Below, in pieces: positions 43,067 through 51,998 of a stretch of 64,000 nucleotides of DNA. Source of the DNA: Variovorax sp. (GTDB taxonomy: Bacteria; Pseudomonadota; Gammaproteobacteria; Burkholderiales; Burkholderiaceae_C); assembly GCA_017744935.1 (NCBI GenBank), contig JAGIAI010000010.1:1-64000 (forward strand), read 5' to 3'. A program made the position numbers and the translations under genes. Position 1 is the stretch's first letter; every line of letters starts with the position of its first letter. Under the pieces are notes generated by a model, which saw nothing but the letters and a program-made list of their open reading frames with translations, was not told where the DNA came from and searched no databases.

Positions 43067-43750
43067 ATGACCCAGCTCTACATCGGCAACAAGAACTACT
43101 CGTCCTGGTCCATGCGGCCGTGGGTGCTCATGAAGCAGGCCGGCATCGCTTTCGAGGAAGTCATGGTGCGCTTCGATTCCTTCGACGCCGACTCGAAGTT
43201 CAAGCACACGATCCTCCCGCTCAACCCAACCGGCACGGTGCCCGTGCTGAAGGACGGCGACATCGTGGTCTACGACACGCTCGCCATCTGCGAATACCTC
43301 GCCGAGACCCATCCCGACAAGAAGCTGTGGCCTGCCGACCGTGCCCGTCGTGCGCAGGCGCGCAGCGCGTGCGCGGAAATGCACGCGGGATTCGGATCGC
43401 TGCGCAACCACTGCACGATGAACATCGAGGCCGACCTGCGCCAGCAGGGGCAGCTCATCCTGCGCGACCAGGCCGGCGTGCGCGCAGACCTCGCGCGCAT
43501 CGTGCAGCTCTGGGGCGGCCTGCTCGAAAGCTACGGCGGTCCGATGCTCTTCGGCGAGTTCAGCATTGCCGATGCCTACTACGCGCCGGTGTGCACACGC
43601 ATCCGGACCTACGGCCTGCCGGTGCCCGCGCCGGTCTCGGCCTACATCGATCGCGTCCTGGCGCTGCCCGGCGTCAAGGCCTGGATCGACGGCGGACTCG
43701 CGGAGAAGGAATTCGTCCTCTTCGACGAACCCTACCGCCTGCAGCGCTGA
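43067..43750 (+). CDS. Glutathione S-transferase
   Basis: 227 residues. N-terminal thioredoxin fold with the NKNYSSWSMRPWVLMKQAG active-site region, NPTGTVPVLKDGDI and YDTLAICEYLAE for glutathione binding, then the helical C-terminal domain. The NKNYSSWS start is typical of the beta-proteobacterial GST subgroup related to zeta class. Function probably glutathione conjugation or isomerisation. It lies upstream of cca on the same strand. Confidence 0.9.
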   Translation: MTQLYIGNKNYSSWSMRPWVLMKQAGIAFEEVMVRFDSFDADSKFKHTILPLNPTGTVPVLKDGDIVVYDTLAICEYLAETHPDKKLWPADRARRAQARSACAEMHAGFGSLRNHCTMNIEADLRQQGQLILRDQAGVRADLARIVQLWGGLLESYGGPMLFGEFSIADAYYAPVCTRIRTYGLPVPAPVSAYIDRVLALPGVKAWIDGGLAEKEFVLFDEPYRLQR

Positions 43751-43793
43751 CCCTCGCGGGCGCCGGGGCGCATCGGCGTCCTACACTCGCGCG

Positions 43794-45068
43794 ATGCAAA
43801 CCTATCTCGTCGGCGGCGCGATCCGCGATGCGCTGCTGGGCCGGCCCGGCAGCGATCACGACTGGGTCGTCGTGGGCGCGACGCCCGCGCAGATGGTCGC
43901 GCGCGGCTACCTCCCGGTGGGGCGCGACTTTCCTGTGTTCCTTCATCCCGAGACGCGCGAGGAATACGCACTCGCCCGCACCGAGCGTAAGAGCGCACCG
44001 GGCTACCGCGGCTTCGTCGTGCATGCGGCGCCCGACGTGACGCTCGAACAAGACCTCGCGCGGCGCGACCTCACCATCAACGCGATTGCATTGCCCGAGG
44101 ACAGGATCGGCGCCTCCGATCGCCTCGACGTCGATCCCGCCGACCTCGTCGATCCCTTCGACGGCCAGCGCGACCTGCGCGAGAAGCGCCTGCGCCACGT
44201 CACCGACGCCTTCCGCGAAGACCCGGTGCGTATCCTGCGCGTGGCGCGCTTTGCCGCACGCTTCAGCGACTTCACCGTGGCGCCCGAGACGATGGTCCTC
44301 ATGCGCGAAATGGTCGAAGCCGGCGAGGTCGATGCACTGGTGCCCGAGCGCGTCTGGCAGGAACTCTCGCGCGGCCTCATGGAAGCCAGGCCTTCGCGCA
44401 TGTTCGAGCTGCTGCGCGAATGCGGCGCGCTCGCGGTGCTGCTGCCCGAGGTGGATCGGCTCTGGGGCATCCCGCAGCCCGCGGCGCATCACCCCGAGAT
44501 CGACACCGGCGTGCACCTGATGATGGTGCTCGACATGGCCGCGCAGATGAAGACATCGCTCGCTGTGCGCTTCGCGTGCCTGGTACACGACCTGGGCAAG
44601 GGCACCACGCCCGCGGACATCCTGCCGCGCCATCATGGCCACGAGCAGCGAAGTGCCCAGCTGCTGCGCGATGTGTGTGACCGCTGGCGCGTGCCGGTCG
44701 ACATCCGCGAGCTCGCCGACGTGGTCGCTCGCGAGCACGGCAACATCCATCGCAGCGGCGACCTCAACGCGGCTGCTGTCGTGCGCCTGCTGGAACGCTG
44801 CGATGCCTTCCGCAAGCCCGAGCGCTTCGACGAAGTCCTGCAAGCATGCGAATGCGACGCGCGCGGAAGGCTCGGCCTCGAAGACCGCCCCTACGCGCCA
44901 CGCCAACGCCTGCTCGCCGCGCTGGGCGCCGCGCAATCGGTGGCGACCGAGCCCATCGCGCGCGCGGCGCGCGACGCCGGCGCGACCGGCCCGAAGATCG
45001 GCGAGGCGATCTCTCGCGCCCGCGTGGCCGCCGTCGACGCGGCGCTTCAACCCTCCTCCCAAAGTTGA
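43794..45068 (+). CDS. cca: Multifunctional CCA tRNA nucleotidyltransferase
   Basis: 424 residues, the length of the multifunctional class. The nucleotidyltransferase head begins YLVGGAIRDALLGRPGSDHD with the metal-binding D21 and D23; RRDLTINAIA and EDPVRILRVARFAARF follow. The C-terminal HD phosphohydrolase domain has FACLVHDLGKG and HHGHEQRS. It adds CCA to tRNA 3' ends and can remove 2',3'-cyclic phosphates. ATG at 43794; a TACACT -10-like element lies just upstream. Confidence 0.96.
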   Translation: MQTYLVGGAIRDALLGRPGSDHDWVVVGATPAQMVARGYLPVGRDFPVFLHPETREEYALARTERKSAPGYRGFVVHAAPDVTLEQDLARRDLTINAIALPEDRIGASDRLDVDPADLVDPFDGQRDLREKRLRHVTDAFREDPVRILRVARFAARFSDFTVAPETMVLMREMVEAGEVDALVPERVWQELSRGLMEARPSRMFELLRECGALAVLLPEVDRLWGIPQPAAHHPEIDTGVHLMMVLDMAAQMKTSLAVRFACLVHDLGKGTTPADILPRHHGHEQRSAQLLRDVCDRWRVPVDIRELADVVAREHGNIHRSGDLNAAAVVRLLERCDAFRKPERFDEVLQACECDARGRLGLEDRPYAPRQRLLAALGAAQSVATEPIARAARDAGATGPKIGEAISRARVAAVDAALQPSSQS

Positions 45069-45124
45069 ATTGACGGCTTTGGCCGACGCGGTGCGCGGCG
45101 GGAGTCTGCTATGGTTTTTCCTCC

Positions 45125-45886
45125 ATGCAGCAGCCCCCCCGACTCACACACGACGCGGCGCTCTTCCTCGACTTCGACGGCACGCTGGTCGATCTCGCCG
45201 AGACGCCCGAGGCGGTGCATGTGCCCGCCGCTCTCATACCGCTCCTGAGTGACCTCGCCGAACTGCTTGGCGGAGCGCTCGCAGTCGTCTCGGGCCGGCA
45301 GATCGACGTGATCGATCGCTTTCTCGCCCCGCTGCGACTACCCGCCGCGGGCGAGCACGGCGTGCAGCGCCGCGACGCCGAAGGCCACATGCAGGAGCAG
45401 CGTCCGCCCGATCTCACGCTGGTGCTCGACGCCGCCAACGAACTCGCCGGCGTGCACGAAGGCCTGCTGGTCGAGCGCAAGCACGCCGCCATCGCGCTGC
45501 ACTACCGGCTCGCGCCGCAGCTCGAGGCCGTGTGCCGCGACGCCATGCAACGCGTGATCGAAGGCCAGCCGCAGCTCGAGCTGATGCACGGGAAGTTCGT
45601 CTTCGAAGTGAAGCCCGCTGGCATCAACAAGGGCATCGCCATCGACGCCTTCATGAAGGAGGCGCCTTTCGCGGGGCGCGTACCCGTGTTCGCGGGCGAC
45701 GACACCACCGACGAGAACGGATTCGCGATCGTGCAGCCGCGCGGCGGTGTCGGCATCAAGGTCGGCTCGGGGCCCAGCCTGGCGCTGCATCGGCTCGATT
45801 CGCCGCGCGCGGTCTTCGAATGGCTCGTGGGCACGCGCGACCTGCTCGCAGCGCCCGCAACAACAACCCCGAGGAGGCCGGTTTGA
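45125..45886 (+). CDS. otsB: Trehalose-6-phosphate phosphatase
   Basis: 253 residues of the HAD superfamily. The nucleophile motif is LFLDFDGTLVDLAETP; later motifs are VVSGRQIDVID, the Lys in VKPAGINKGIAI and FAGDDTTDENGF. It dephosphorylates trehalose-6-phosphate made by OtsA, encoded two genes downstream. The stop overlaps the TTG start of the GH15 gene. This opens the trehalose operon. Confidence 0.95.
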   Translation: MQQPPRLTHDAALFLDFDGTLVDLAETPEAVHVPAALIPLLSDLAELLGGALAVVSGRQIDVIDRFLAPLRLPAAGEHGVQRRDAEGHMQEQRPPDLTLVLDAANELAGVHEGLLVERKHAAIALHYRLAPQLEAVCRDAMQRVIEGQPQLELMHGKFVFEVKPAGINKGIAIDAFMKEAPFAGRVPVFAGDDTTDENGFAIVQPRGGVGIKVGSGPSLALHRLDSPRAVFEWLVGTRDLLAAPATTTPRRPV

Positions 45887-47808
45887 CAACTCTTCAGAAA
45901 GACACCGAAACCGTCGAGGATCGCGCCGGCCGGTCGATCGCCGGCGCCGCCAGTGCGAGCGACAAGTCGCCGCCCCACGACGAAGCGCTGACGCGCCCCA
46001 CCGCACGCCCCGGATTCGGGCCGCCTGCCGGGCAATCGCTCGAAGTCGGCGTGATCGGCAACTGCGCGTACAGCGCGCTCATCGATGCCCGCGCCCGCGT
46101 GGTGTGGTGCTGCCTGCCGCGCTTCGATGGCGACCCGGTCTTCAACGCGTTGCTGCATCCGGGCGACGAAGCGAGCGCGTGGAGCATCGAGCTCGAGGAC
46201 TTCGCCTCGTCCAAGCAGTGGTACGAGCCGAACACGGCGGTGCTGCGCACGCAACTCTTCGACACCGCGGGGCAGTGCATCGAGATCACCGACTTCGCGC
46301 CGCGCTTCCACAGCCGCTCGCGCTACTTCCGTCCGCTCACGATGGTGCGCCGCGTGAAGCCGGTCGTCGGCGCGCCGCGTATCCGCGTCAAGCTCGCGCC
46401 GCGCTTCCAGTGGGGCGCCGCAGCGCCGACCATCACGCGCGGCAGCAATCACATCCGCTATGTCGGCCCCGAGTTCGCGCTGCGGATAAACACCGATGCG
46501 CCTGTCTCGCACATCCTGTCGCACCAGCCCTTCGTGCTTTCACGTGAGCACAACTTCGTGCTCGGCGCCGACGAGACGCTGAACGACGGCATCGCCGACA
46601 CGGCGCGCCACTTCGAGCAGGAAACCATCGCCTACTGGCGCACCTGGAGCAAGCGGCTCGCGATCCCGTTCGAATACCAGGACGCGGTGATCCGCGCCGC
46701 GATCACGCTCAAGCTCTCGCTCTACGAGGACACCGGCGCGATCGTCGCCGCGATGACCACCAGCATCCCCGAAGCGCCGGGCAGCCAGCGCAACTGGGAC
46801 TACCGCTACTGCTGGCTGCGCGATGCCTTCTTCGTGGTGCGCGCACTCAACAGCCTCTCGGAAGTGGGCACGATGGAGGACTACCTGCGCTGGCTCTCCA
46901 ATGTGGTGATCGGCTCGCGCGGCGAGCACATCCAGCCGCTCTACGGCATCGGACTGGAGCGCGAACTGCCGGAGTCCTTCGTCGATAGTCTTCCGGGCTA
47001 TCGCGGCATGGGACCGGTCCGCGTGGGCAACCAGGCGCAGGAGCACTTCCAGCACGACGTGTACGGCAACATCGTGCTCGGCGCGGCGCAGGCCTTCCAC
47101 GACCACCGGCTGCTGAGCCGCGCCGGGCTCGCCGAGTTTCCATATCTCGAAGCCGTCGGCGAGCAGGCGATCCGCGTCTACGGCACACCCGACGCAGGCA
47201 TGTGGGAACTGCGCACGCGTGCGCGCGTGCACACCAGTTCGGCGCTGATGAGCTGGGCCGCCTGCGACCGCCTCGCGAAGATCGCCCGCGCGATCGGCCT
47301 GCCAGAGCGTGCGGCCTACTGGCATGGCCATTCGTCGCGCATGCGCGAAGAGATCCTCGCCAAGTCCTGGTGCGAAGAACGACAGGCGTTCGCCGAAAGC
47401 TTTGGCGGCCATGAGCTCGATGCCAGCATTCTTCTGATGGTCGAAGTCGGCCTGATCGACGCGCGCGACCCGCGCTTCATCTCCACGGTCGACGCGATGG
47501 AGAAGTCGCTCTGCGACGGCCCGTACATGCGCCGCTACGAAGCCGCCGACGACTTCGGCAAACCCGAGACCGCGTTCAACATCTGCACGTTCTGGCGCAT
47601 CGATGCGCTCGCGAAGATCGGCCGCAAGGCCGAGGCGCGGCAGATCTTCGAGACCATGCTTGCCGCACGCAACCCGCTCGGCCTGCTGTCGGAGGACACG
47701 CATCCGGTCACCGGCGAGATGTGGGGCAACTTTCCGCAGACCTATTCGATGGTGGGGATCATCAATGCGGCCGTGAGACTTTCCGCGCCCTGGGACTCCT
47801 GCATATGA
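45883..47808 (+). CDS. GH15-family glycoside hydrolase (glucoamylase/trehalase-like)
   Basis: 641 residues. The start is a TTG at 45883 sharing four bases with the otsB stop, preceded by a very strong GAGGAGG site. After a polar about 45-residue leader, the N-terminal super-sandwich begins GQSLEVGVIGNCAYSALID, and the (alpha/alpha)6 barrel holds RNWDYRYCWLRDAFFVV and GNFPQTYSMVGIINAAVRLS. Members hydrolyse alpha-glucosides including trehalose; being between otsB and otsA it is either a trehalase that tunes the pool or a glycogen/maltodextrin enzyme. No signal peptide, so cytoplasmic. Confidence 0.9.
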   Translation: MTTLQKDTETVEDRAGRSIAGAASASDKSPPHDEALTRPTARPGFGPPAGQSLEVGVIGNCAYSALIDARARVVWCCLPRFDGDPVFNALLHPGDEASAWSIELEDFASSKQWYEPNTAVLRTQLFDTAGQCIEITDFAPRFHSRSRYFRPLTMVRRVKPVVGAPRIRVKLAPRFQWGAAAPTITRGSNHIRYVGPEFALRINTDAPVSHILSHQPFVLSREHNFVLGADETLNDGIADTARHFEQETIAYWRTWSKRLAIPFEYQDAVIRAAITLKLSLYEDTGAIVAAMTTSIPEAPGSQRNWDYRYCWLRDAFFVVRALNSLSEVGTMEDYLRWLSNVVIGSRGEHIQPLYGIGLERELPESFVDSLPGYRGMGPVRVGNQAQEHFQHDVYGNIVLGAAQAFHDHRLLSRAGLAEFPYLEAVGEQAIRVYGTPDAGMWELRTRARVHTSSALMSWAACDRLAKIARAIGLPERAAYWHGHSSRMREEILAKSWCEERQAFAESFGGHELDASILLMVEVGLIDARDPRFISTVDAMEKSLCDGPYMRRYEAADDFGKPETAFNICTFWRIDALAKIGRKAEARQIFETMLAARNPLGLLSEDTHPVTGEMWGNFPQTYSMVGIINAAVRLSAPWDSCI

Positions 47809-49190
47809 GTCGATTGGTGGTGATTTCGAACCGCGTGGCCGATCCGCGCAAGCCGGCGGCCGGTGGACTGGCCGTCGCACTCGGAGAGAGCCTTCAGCAA
47901 AGCGGTGGCCTGTGGTTCGGCTGGAGCGGCTCCATCGTCGAAGAAGGCCCCACCGGCGAAGGCGAAATGCACCGACAGCAGGCTGGCAAGGTCACGCTGG
48001 CGACCATCGACCTGAGCCGCGAGGACCACGACAGCTACTACCTCGGCTACAGCAATGACGTGCTGTGGCCGGTCTTCCACGGGCGACTCGACCTCGCGCA
48101 CTTCGAGGCGGGTTTCGTCGGCGGCTACCGGCGCGTCAACCAGCTCTTCGCACGCAAGCTGCTGCCGCTGCTGCAGGACGACGACATCATCTGGGTGCAC
48201 GACTACCACCTGATCCCGCTGGCGGCCGAACTGCGCGCGATGGGGTGCAGGCAACGCATCGGCTTCTTCCTTCATATTCCGCTGCCGCCGCAAATCATCC
48301 TCGCGGCCGTGCCGCAGCACGAGTGGCTGATGCGGTCGCTGTTCGCATATGACCTCGTCGGCTTCCAGGCCCGGCAGGACGTGCAGCACTTCGAGGACTA
48401 CGTGCGCTACGAAGCCCGGGGCGAGGTGCTGGACGATCACCTCTATCGCGCCTTCGGCCAGACAGTGCGCTGCGATGCCTTCCCGATCGGCATCGACGTC
48501 GACGAATTCGCCGCGCTCACGCACGCGAAGGAATCGCGCGACATGTACGAAACCATGAAGCGCGAGTATTCGACGCGGCGACTTCTGCTCGGCATCGACC
48601 GGCTCGACTACTCCAAGGGCATTCCGCAGCGGGTGCGCTCCTTCCGCGAACTGCTTGCGAACTACCCGGAGAACCGCCGGAGCGCAACGCTGATCCAGAT
48701 CGCCTCTCCCACGCGCGAGACCGTCGACGCCTATGCCGACATCCGCCGCGAACTCGAATCGCTGTGCGGCGCGATCAACGGCGACTACGGCGAGCTCGAC
48801 TGGATGCCGGTGCGCTACATCCACCGCATGGTCGCTCGCAAGCGCGTACCGGGCCTGTGCCGCGCCGCCGCGGTCGGCCTCGTCACGCCGCTGCGCGACG
48901 GCATGAACCTTGTCGCCAAGGAATACATCGCCGCACAGGACCCGGCGGACCCGGGCGTGCTCGTGCTCTCGCGCTTTGCGGGCGCTGCCGAGCAGCTGAA
49001 GGAAGCGCTGCTGGTGAATCCCTACGATACGCATGGCACCGCGGAAATCATGCAGCAGGCGCTGCAGATGCCGTTGGACGAGCGACGCGAGCGGCACCAG
49101 AAGCTGCTCGCGTGCATCCGCGAGCAGGACGTGCATTGGTGGCGCAACGGGTTCCTGAGTGCCCTTCGCGCGGCCGAGAGCGTGCGTTAG
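47805..49190 (+). CDS. otsA: Trehalose-6-phosphate synthase
   Basis: 461 residues, GT20. It joins UDP-glucose and glucose-6-phosphate. Seen: [20 protein letters not shown] with the glucose-phosphate loop, [39 protein letters not shown] and [12 protein letters not shown]. The ATG overlaps the GH15 stop (ATGA), so translation of all three genes is linked. The operon supplies an osmo- and desiccation protectant. Confidence 0.96.
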   Translation: MSRLVVISNRVADPRKPAAGGLAVALGESLQQSGGLWFGWSGSIVEEGPTGEGEMHRQQAGKVTLATIDLSREDHDSYYLGYSNDVLWPVFHGRLDLAHFEAGFVGGYRRVNQLFARKLLPLLQDDDIIWVHDYHLIPLAAELRAMGCRQRIGFFLHIPLPPQIILAAVPQHEWLMRSLFAYDLVGFQARQDVQHFEDYVRYEARGEVLDDHLYRAFGQTVRCDAFPIGIDVDEFAALTHAKESRDMYETMKREYSTRRLLLGIDRLDYSKGIPQRVRSFRELLANYPENRRSATLIQIASPTRETVDAYADIRRELESLCGAINGDYGELDWMPVRYIHRMVARKRVPGLCRAAAVGLVTPLRDGMNLVAKEYIAAQDPADPGVLVLSRFAGAAEQLKEALLVNPYDTHGTAEIMQQALQMPLDERRERHQKLLACIREQDVHWWRNGFLSALRAAESVR

Positions 49191-49203
49191 GGCAATCCGA
49201 CGC

Positions 49204-50163
49204 TCACCGCACTTTGTCGGCGACCCGCCGTCCGGCCCGCTTCTCGCTCACCCGCACCCCGACCTTCTCGCGGCGAAGACTGTTCCCCAGCGCGGTCTTT
49301 CGCAGGATCACCGCGAAGGACTGGATGAACACCGGCTTGGTCTCTCCCAGCCGCCAGAGGATGCCCGGCGTACGCGTCGGCGTCGGGCTTTCGAGGGGGA
49401 TCACGGCAAGGCCCGACATGCCGTCCGGCACCGCATTGATTGCGACGATGGTGCCGATCCGCGTGCGCGCGACCAGCCCGAGCATCGGCGCGACGGTCGA
49501 CATTTCCGCGACCACCGTCGGCTCGGCACCGCAGGCGCTGAAGCATTCGTCGATCATGGTGCGTGTGGAAAACGACTTGGCGAGCAGCACGAGGTCCTGC
49601 CGGTGCAGCTCCACCATGCGGATGCGCTTGCGGCCCGCGAGCGGATGGGTGTTCGACACGACGAGCACCATCTCTTCGTTGTAGAGCGGCTCGAACCAGA
49701 GATCCGTCGGATCTTCCGGACGATAGGCAATGCCCAAGTCGAGCTCGCCCGCGCGCAGGCGCGAACAGATCACTTCGGCAGAGAGCTCCTCCACGCTGAT
49801 CAGCACCGTCGGATGCCGCGCGAGAAAGAGCGCCACGCATTCCGGAATCAGCCCCATGTTGAAGGTGTGCGTCGCGCCGATGCGCACCTGCCCGGTGAGG
49901 TTGCCCGCATCGGGCTTGAGCAGCGCCACGCCCTGATCGACCTCGCGCAATGCACGTGAGGCAAAACCGCGCAGCAACTCGCCCGCCTCGGTCGTCACCA
50001 CCTTCTTGCCGATGCGCTCGAAAAGCGGCTGGCCGAGCTCTTCCTCGAGCTGCCGGATCTGGTGCGAGAGCGTCGACTGGGTGACATGCACCCGCTCCGC
50101 CGCCCGCGTGAAGCTCAGGCAGTCGGCGAGCGCGACGAAATAGCGCAGATGCCTCATCTCCAT
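49204..50163 (-). CDS. LysR-type regulator of the adjacent catabolic cluster
   Basis: 319 residues. Helix-turn-helix MRHLRYFVALADCLSFTRAA and QSTLSHQIRQLEEELGQ, then a CynR/CbbR-like effector domain (FNMGLIPECVALFLARHP, LAGRKRIRMVELHRQDLVLL). It reads away from the intradiol-dioxygenase operon that starts at 50292. The 128-base gap has an 8-base perfect dyad. Such a LysR normally activates the operon with an aromatic or dicarboxylic ring-cleavage intermediate as inducer. Confidence 0.9.
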   Translation of the reverse strand: MEMRHLRYFVALADCLSFTRAAERVHVTQSTLSHQIRQLEEELGQPLFERIGKKVVTTEAGELLRGFASRALREVDQGVALLKPDAGNLTGQVRIGATHTFNMGLIPECVALFLARHPTVLISVEELSAEVICSRLRAGELDLGIAYRPEDPTDLWFEPLYNEEMVLVVSNTHPLAGRKRIRMVELHRQDLVLLAKSFSTRTMIDECFSACGAEPTVVAEMSTVAPMLGLVARTRIGTIVAINAVPDGMSGLAVIPLESPTPTRTPGILWRLGETKPVFIQSFAVILRKTALGNSLRREKVGVRVSEKRAGRRVADKVR

Positions 50164-50187
50164 GGAAACCCCCACGAATGATCGATG

Positions 50188-50206
50188 CCATCGATGATAT
50201 CGATGG
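50188..50206. promoter_or_regulatory. Palindrome, candidate LysR operator
   Basis: CCATCGAT-GAT-ATCGATGG is a perfect 8-base inverted repeat with a 3-base spacer, 24 bases upstream of the LysR start and 85 bases before the dioxygenase start. A further ATCGATG copy at 50181-50187 overlaps its left edge. Very likely the regulator site. Confidence 0.6.
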
Positions 50207-50291
50207 AAATTCATCATTTGTCGCAGGCGGGTCGCCGCCCTATCGTGCCGGCCATCGGCGCTCGATGACGCCGGGACAGGAGACAAGCACC

Positions 50292-51176
50292 ATGTCGGAA
50301 TACAACCAGGACGGCATCACACGCGACGTGCTCGATGCCTTTTCCAAGACCCCCGACCCCCGCCTGCGCGAGTTGATGACCTCGCTGGTCAAGCACCTCC
50401 ACGCGTTTGCGCGCGAAGTCGATCTCAAGCCGGAAGAGTGGCTCGCGGGGCTGAACTTCCTCAACGCCACCGGGCAGATCTCGACCGACAAGCGGCCCGA
50501 GTTCATCCTGCTGTCCGACACGCTGGGCCTGTCGATGATGGTCGTTGCGCTGGCGCAGTCCCGGGCCAGCAAGGCGAAGGGCGCGACCGCAGCGACCGAG
50601 GCCACGGTCGAAGGGCCGTTCTACTGGGCGGGCGCACCGGACGTCGAACTGGGTAGCGACATCGCGAACGGCGCGACGGGCGACCCGACCTTCTACATGG
50701 GCCGCGTGACCGACTGCGACGGCCAGCCGCTCGCCGGCGCGCTACTTGACGTCTGGTCGGGCGACGGGCACGGCAAGTACGACGTGCAGCTCAGCACCGA
50801 ACCGTCGATGCAGGCGCGCGGACGCTTCCGCACCGACGCCCAGGGCCGCTACTGGTTCTGGTCGATCCGCCCGAACTACTACCCCATCCCGGACGACGGC
50901 CCGGTCGGCGACATGATGCGCGCCACCGACCGCAGCATCTACCGCCCCGGCCATCTGCACCTGCAGGTGTCCGCGCCGGGCTACGTCACGCTCACCACGC
51001 AGGTGTTCGTCGGCGGCAGCCCCTACATCGACGCGGATGCGGTCTTCGGCAAGCGCGACAGCCTCGTCGTCGACTTCGAGACCCATCCACCGGGCAAAGC
51101 GGTGGACGGCCGCGAGATGAGCGTGCCCTACCACTCGGCAAGCTTCGACGTGCGCCTCGCTCCGGCGACGACCTGA
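50292..51176 (+). CDS. Intradiol ring-cleavage dioxygenase (hydroxyquinol/catechol 1,2-dioxygenase type)
   Basis: 294 residues: an N-terminal helical dioxygenase_N domain (about 1-100) and the catalytic beta-sandwich. The Fe(III) ligands are visible as the Tyr in GKYDVQL, the Tyr-Tyr of PNYYPIPDDGPVG and the two His of RPGHLHLQVSAPGY. EGPFYWAGAP is typical. Overall pattern fits hydroxyquinol 1,2-dioxygenase more than catechol enzymes. It would open an aromatic diol to a cis,cis-muconate type acid. No maleylacetate reductase is in the window. First gene of the LysR-linked cluster. Confidence 0.88.
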   Translation: MSEYNQDGITRDVLDAFSKTPDPRLRELMTSLVKHLHAFAREVDLKPEEWLAGLNFLNATGQISTDKRPEFILLSDTLGLSMMVVALAQSRASKAKGATAATEATVEGPFYWAGAPDVELGSDIANGATGDPTFYMGRVTDCDGQPLAGALLDVWSGDGHGKYDVQLSTEPSMQARGRFRTDAQGRYWFWSIRPNYYPIPDDGPVGDMMRATDRSIYRPGHLHLQVSAPGYVTLTTQVFVGGSPYIDADAVFGKRDSLVVDFETHPPGKAVDGREMSVPYHSASFDVRLAPATT

Positions 51177-51191
51177 AAAAGGACACCCTCC

Positions 51192-51998
51192 ATGAAGATC
51201 GGCAAGGCCACGGTGCCGCGCACCGCGATCAGCACGTCGGACGCGCATAGCATCGTCATCCGCGGGCAGGATCTCTCGAAGGACCTGATCGGCAAGATCT
51301 CCTTCGTCGACCACTTCTTCTTCCTGCTCACGGGCAAGTACCCCACGTCCGGCCAGTCCGAGGTCCTGAACGCCACGCTCGTGGCGATCGCGGACCATGG
51401 CCTGGTGCCAAGCGTGCAGGCCGCGCGCATGACCTTCGCGGCTGCGCCGGATGCGCTGCAGGGTGCGGTCGCGGCGGGCATCCTCGGCTGCGGCTCGGTG
51501 ATCCTCGGCGCCTCGGAGACCGCCGGGCGCATGTACAGCGAGATCGACGCCCAGGTGCACGCCGGCAAGCCGCTGGGCTCGGCAGCGCACGACGTGATGA
51601 AGGCGTGGCGGACCGCCGGTCGCTCCATCCCCGGGTATGGCCATCCGCAGCACAAGGAGCGCGATGCGCGGGTCGATGCGCTCTTTGCGGTCTCGCGATC
51701 CGCACGAACCGACCAGCGCTTCATCGAGATCGCCGCGGCAGTCGAGGCGCTGATGCCCGATGTGCTCGGTAAACCGCTCAAGCTCAATGTCTCGGGTGCG
51801 ATCCCTGCGGTGCTGCTCGGCGCGGGCTTCCCGGTGGAAGCGCTCCGGGGCATACCGATCCTCGCGCGCACCGCAGGCTTGATCGCGCACCTGTACGAAG
51901 AGGTCCGTCAACCCATCGGCTTCGCGCTCTCCTATCAGGCCACGCGCGAGATGGAGTACGAAGGCACGCTGCCGGCAGGCTTCGGGATGAACGAATGA
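51192..51998 (+). CDS. Citrate synthase-like / citryl-CoA lyase family protein
   Basis: 268 residues, shorter than citrate synthase. Citrate-synthase fold motifs are present: FVDHFFFLLTGKYPT, the GSAAHDVMKAWRTAGRSIPG segment, GYGHPQHKERDARVD with the catalytic His and Asp, and LKLNVSGAIPAVLLGAGFPVEALRG. Short proteins of this type act as citryl-CoA or related lyases. Placed between a ring-cleavage dioxygenase and a CoA-transferase, it may cleave a hydroxyacyl-CoA made downstream. Its stop overlaps the next ATG (ATGA). Confidence 0.8.
   Translation: MKIGKATVPRTAISTSDAHSIVIRGQDLSKDLIGKISFVDHFFFLLTGKYPTSGQSEVLNATLVAIADHGLVPSVQAARMTFAAAPDALQGAVAAGILGCGSVILGASETAGRMYSEIDAQVHAGKPLGSAAHDVMKAWRTAGRSIPGYGHPQHKERDARVDALFAVSRSARTDQRFIEIAAAVEALMPDVLGKPLKLNVSGAIPAVLLGAGFPVEALRGIPILARTAGLIAHLYEEVRQPIGFALSYQATREMEYEGTLPAGFGMNE

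Noticed and set aside
50292..51998. Complete hydroxyquinol degradation pathway
   Set aside because: No maleylacetate reductase or hydroxylase gene is present in the window.
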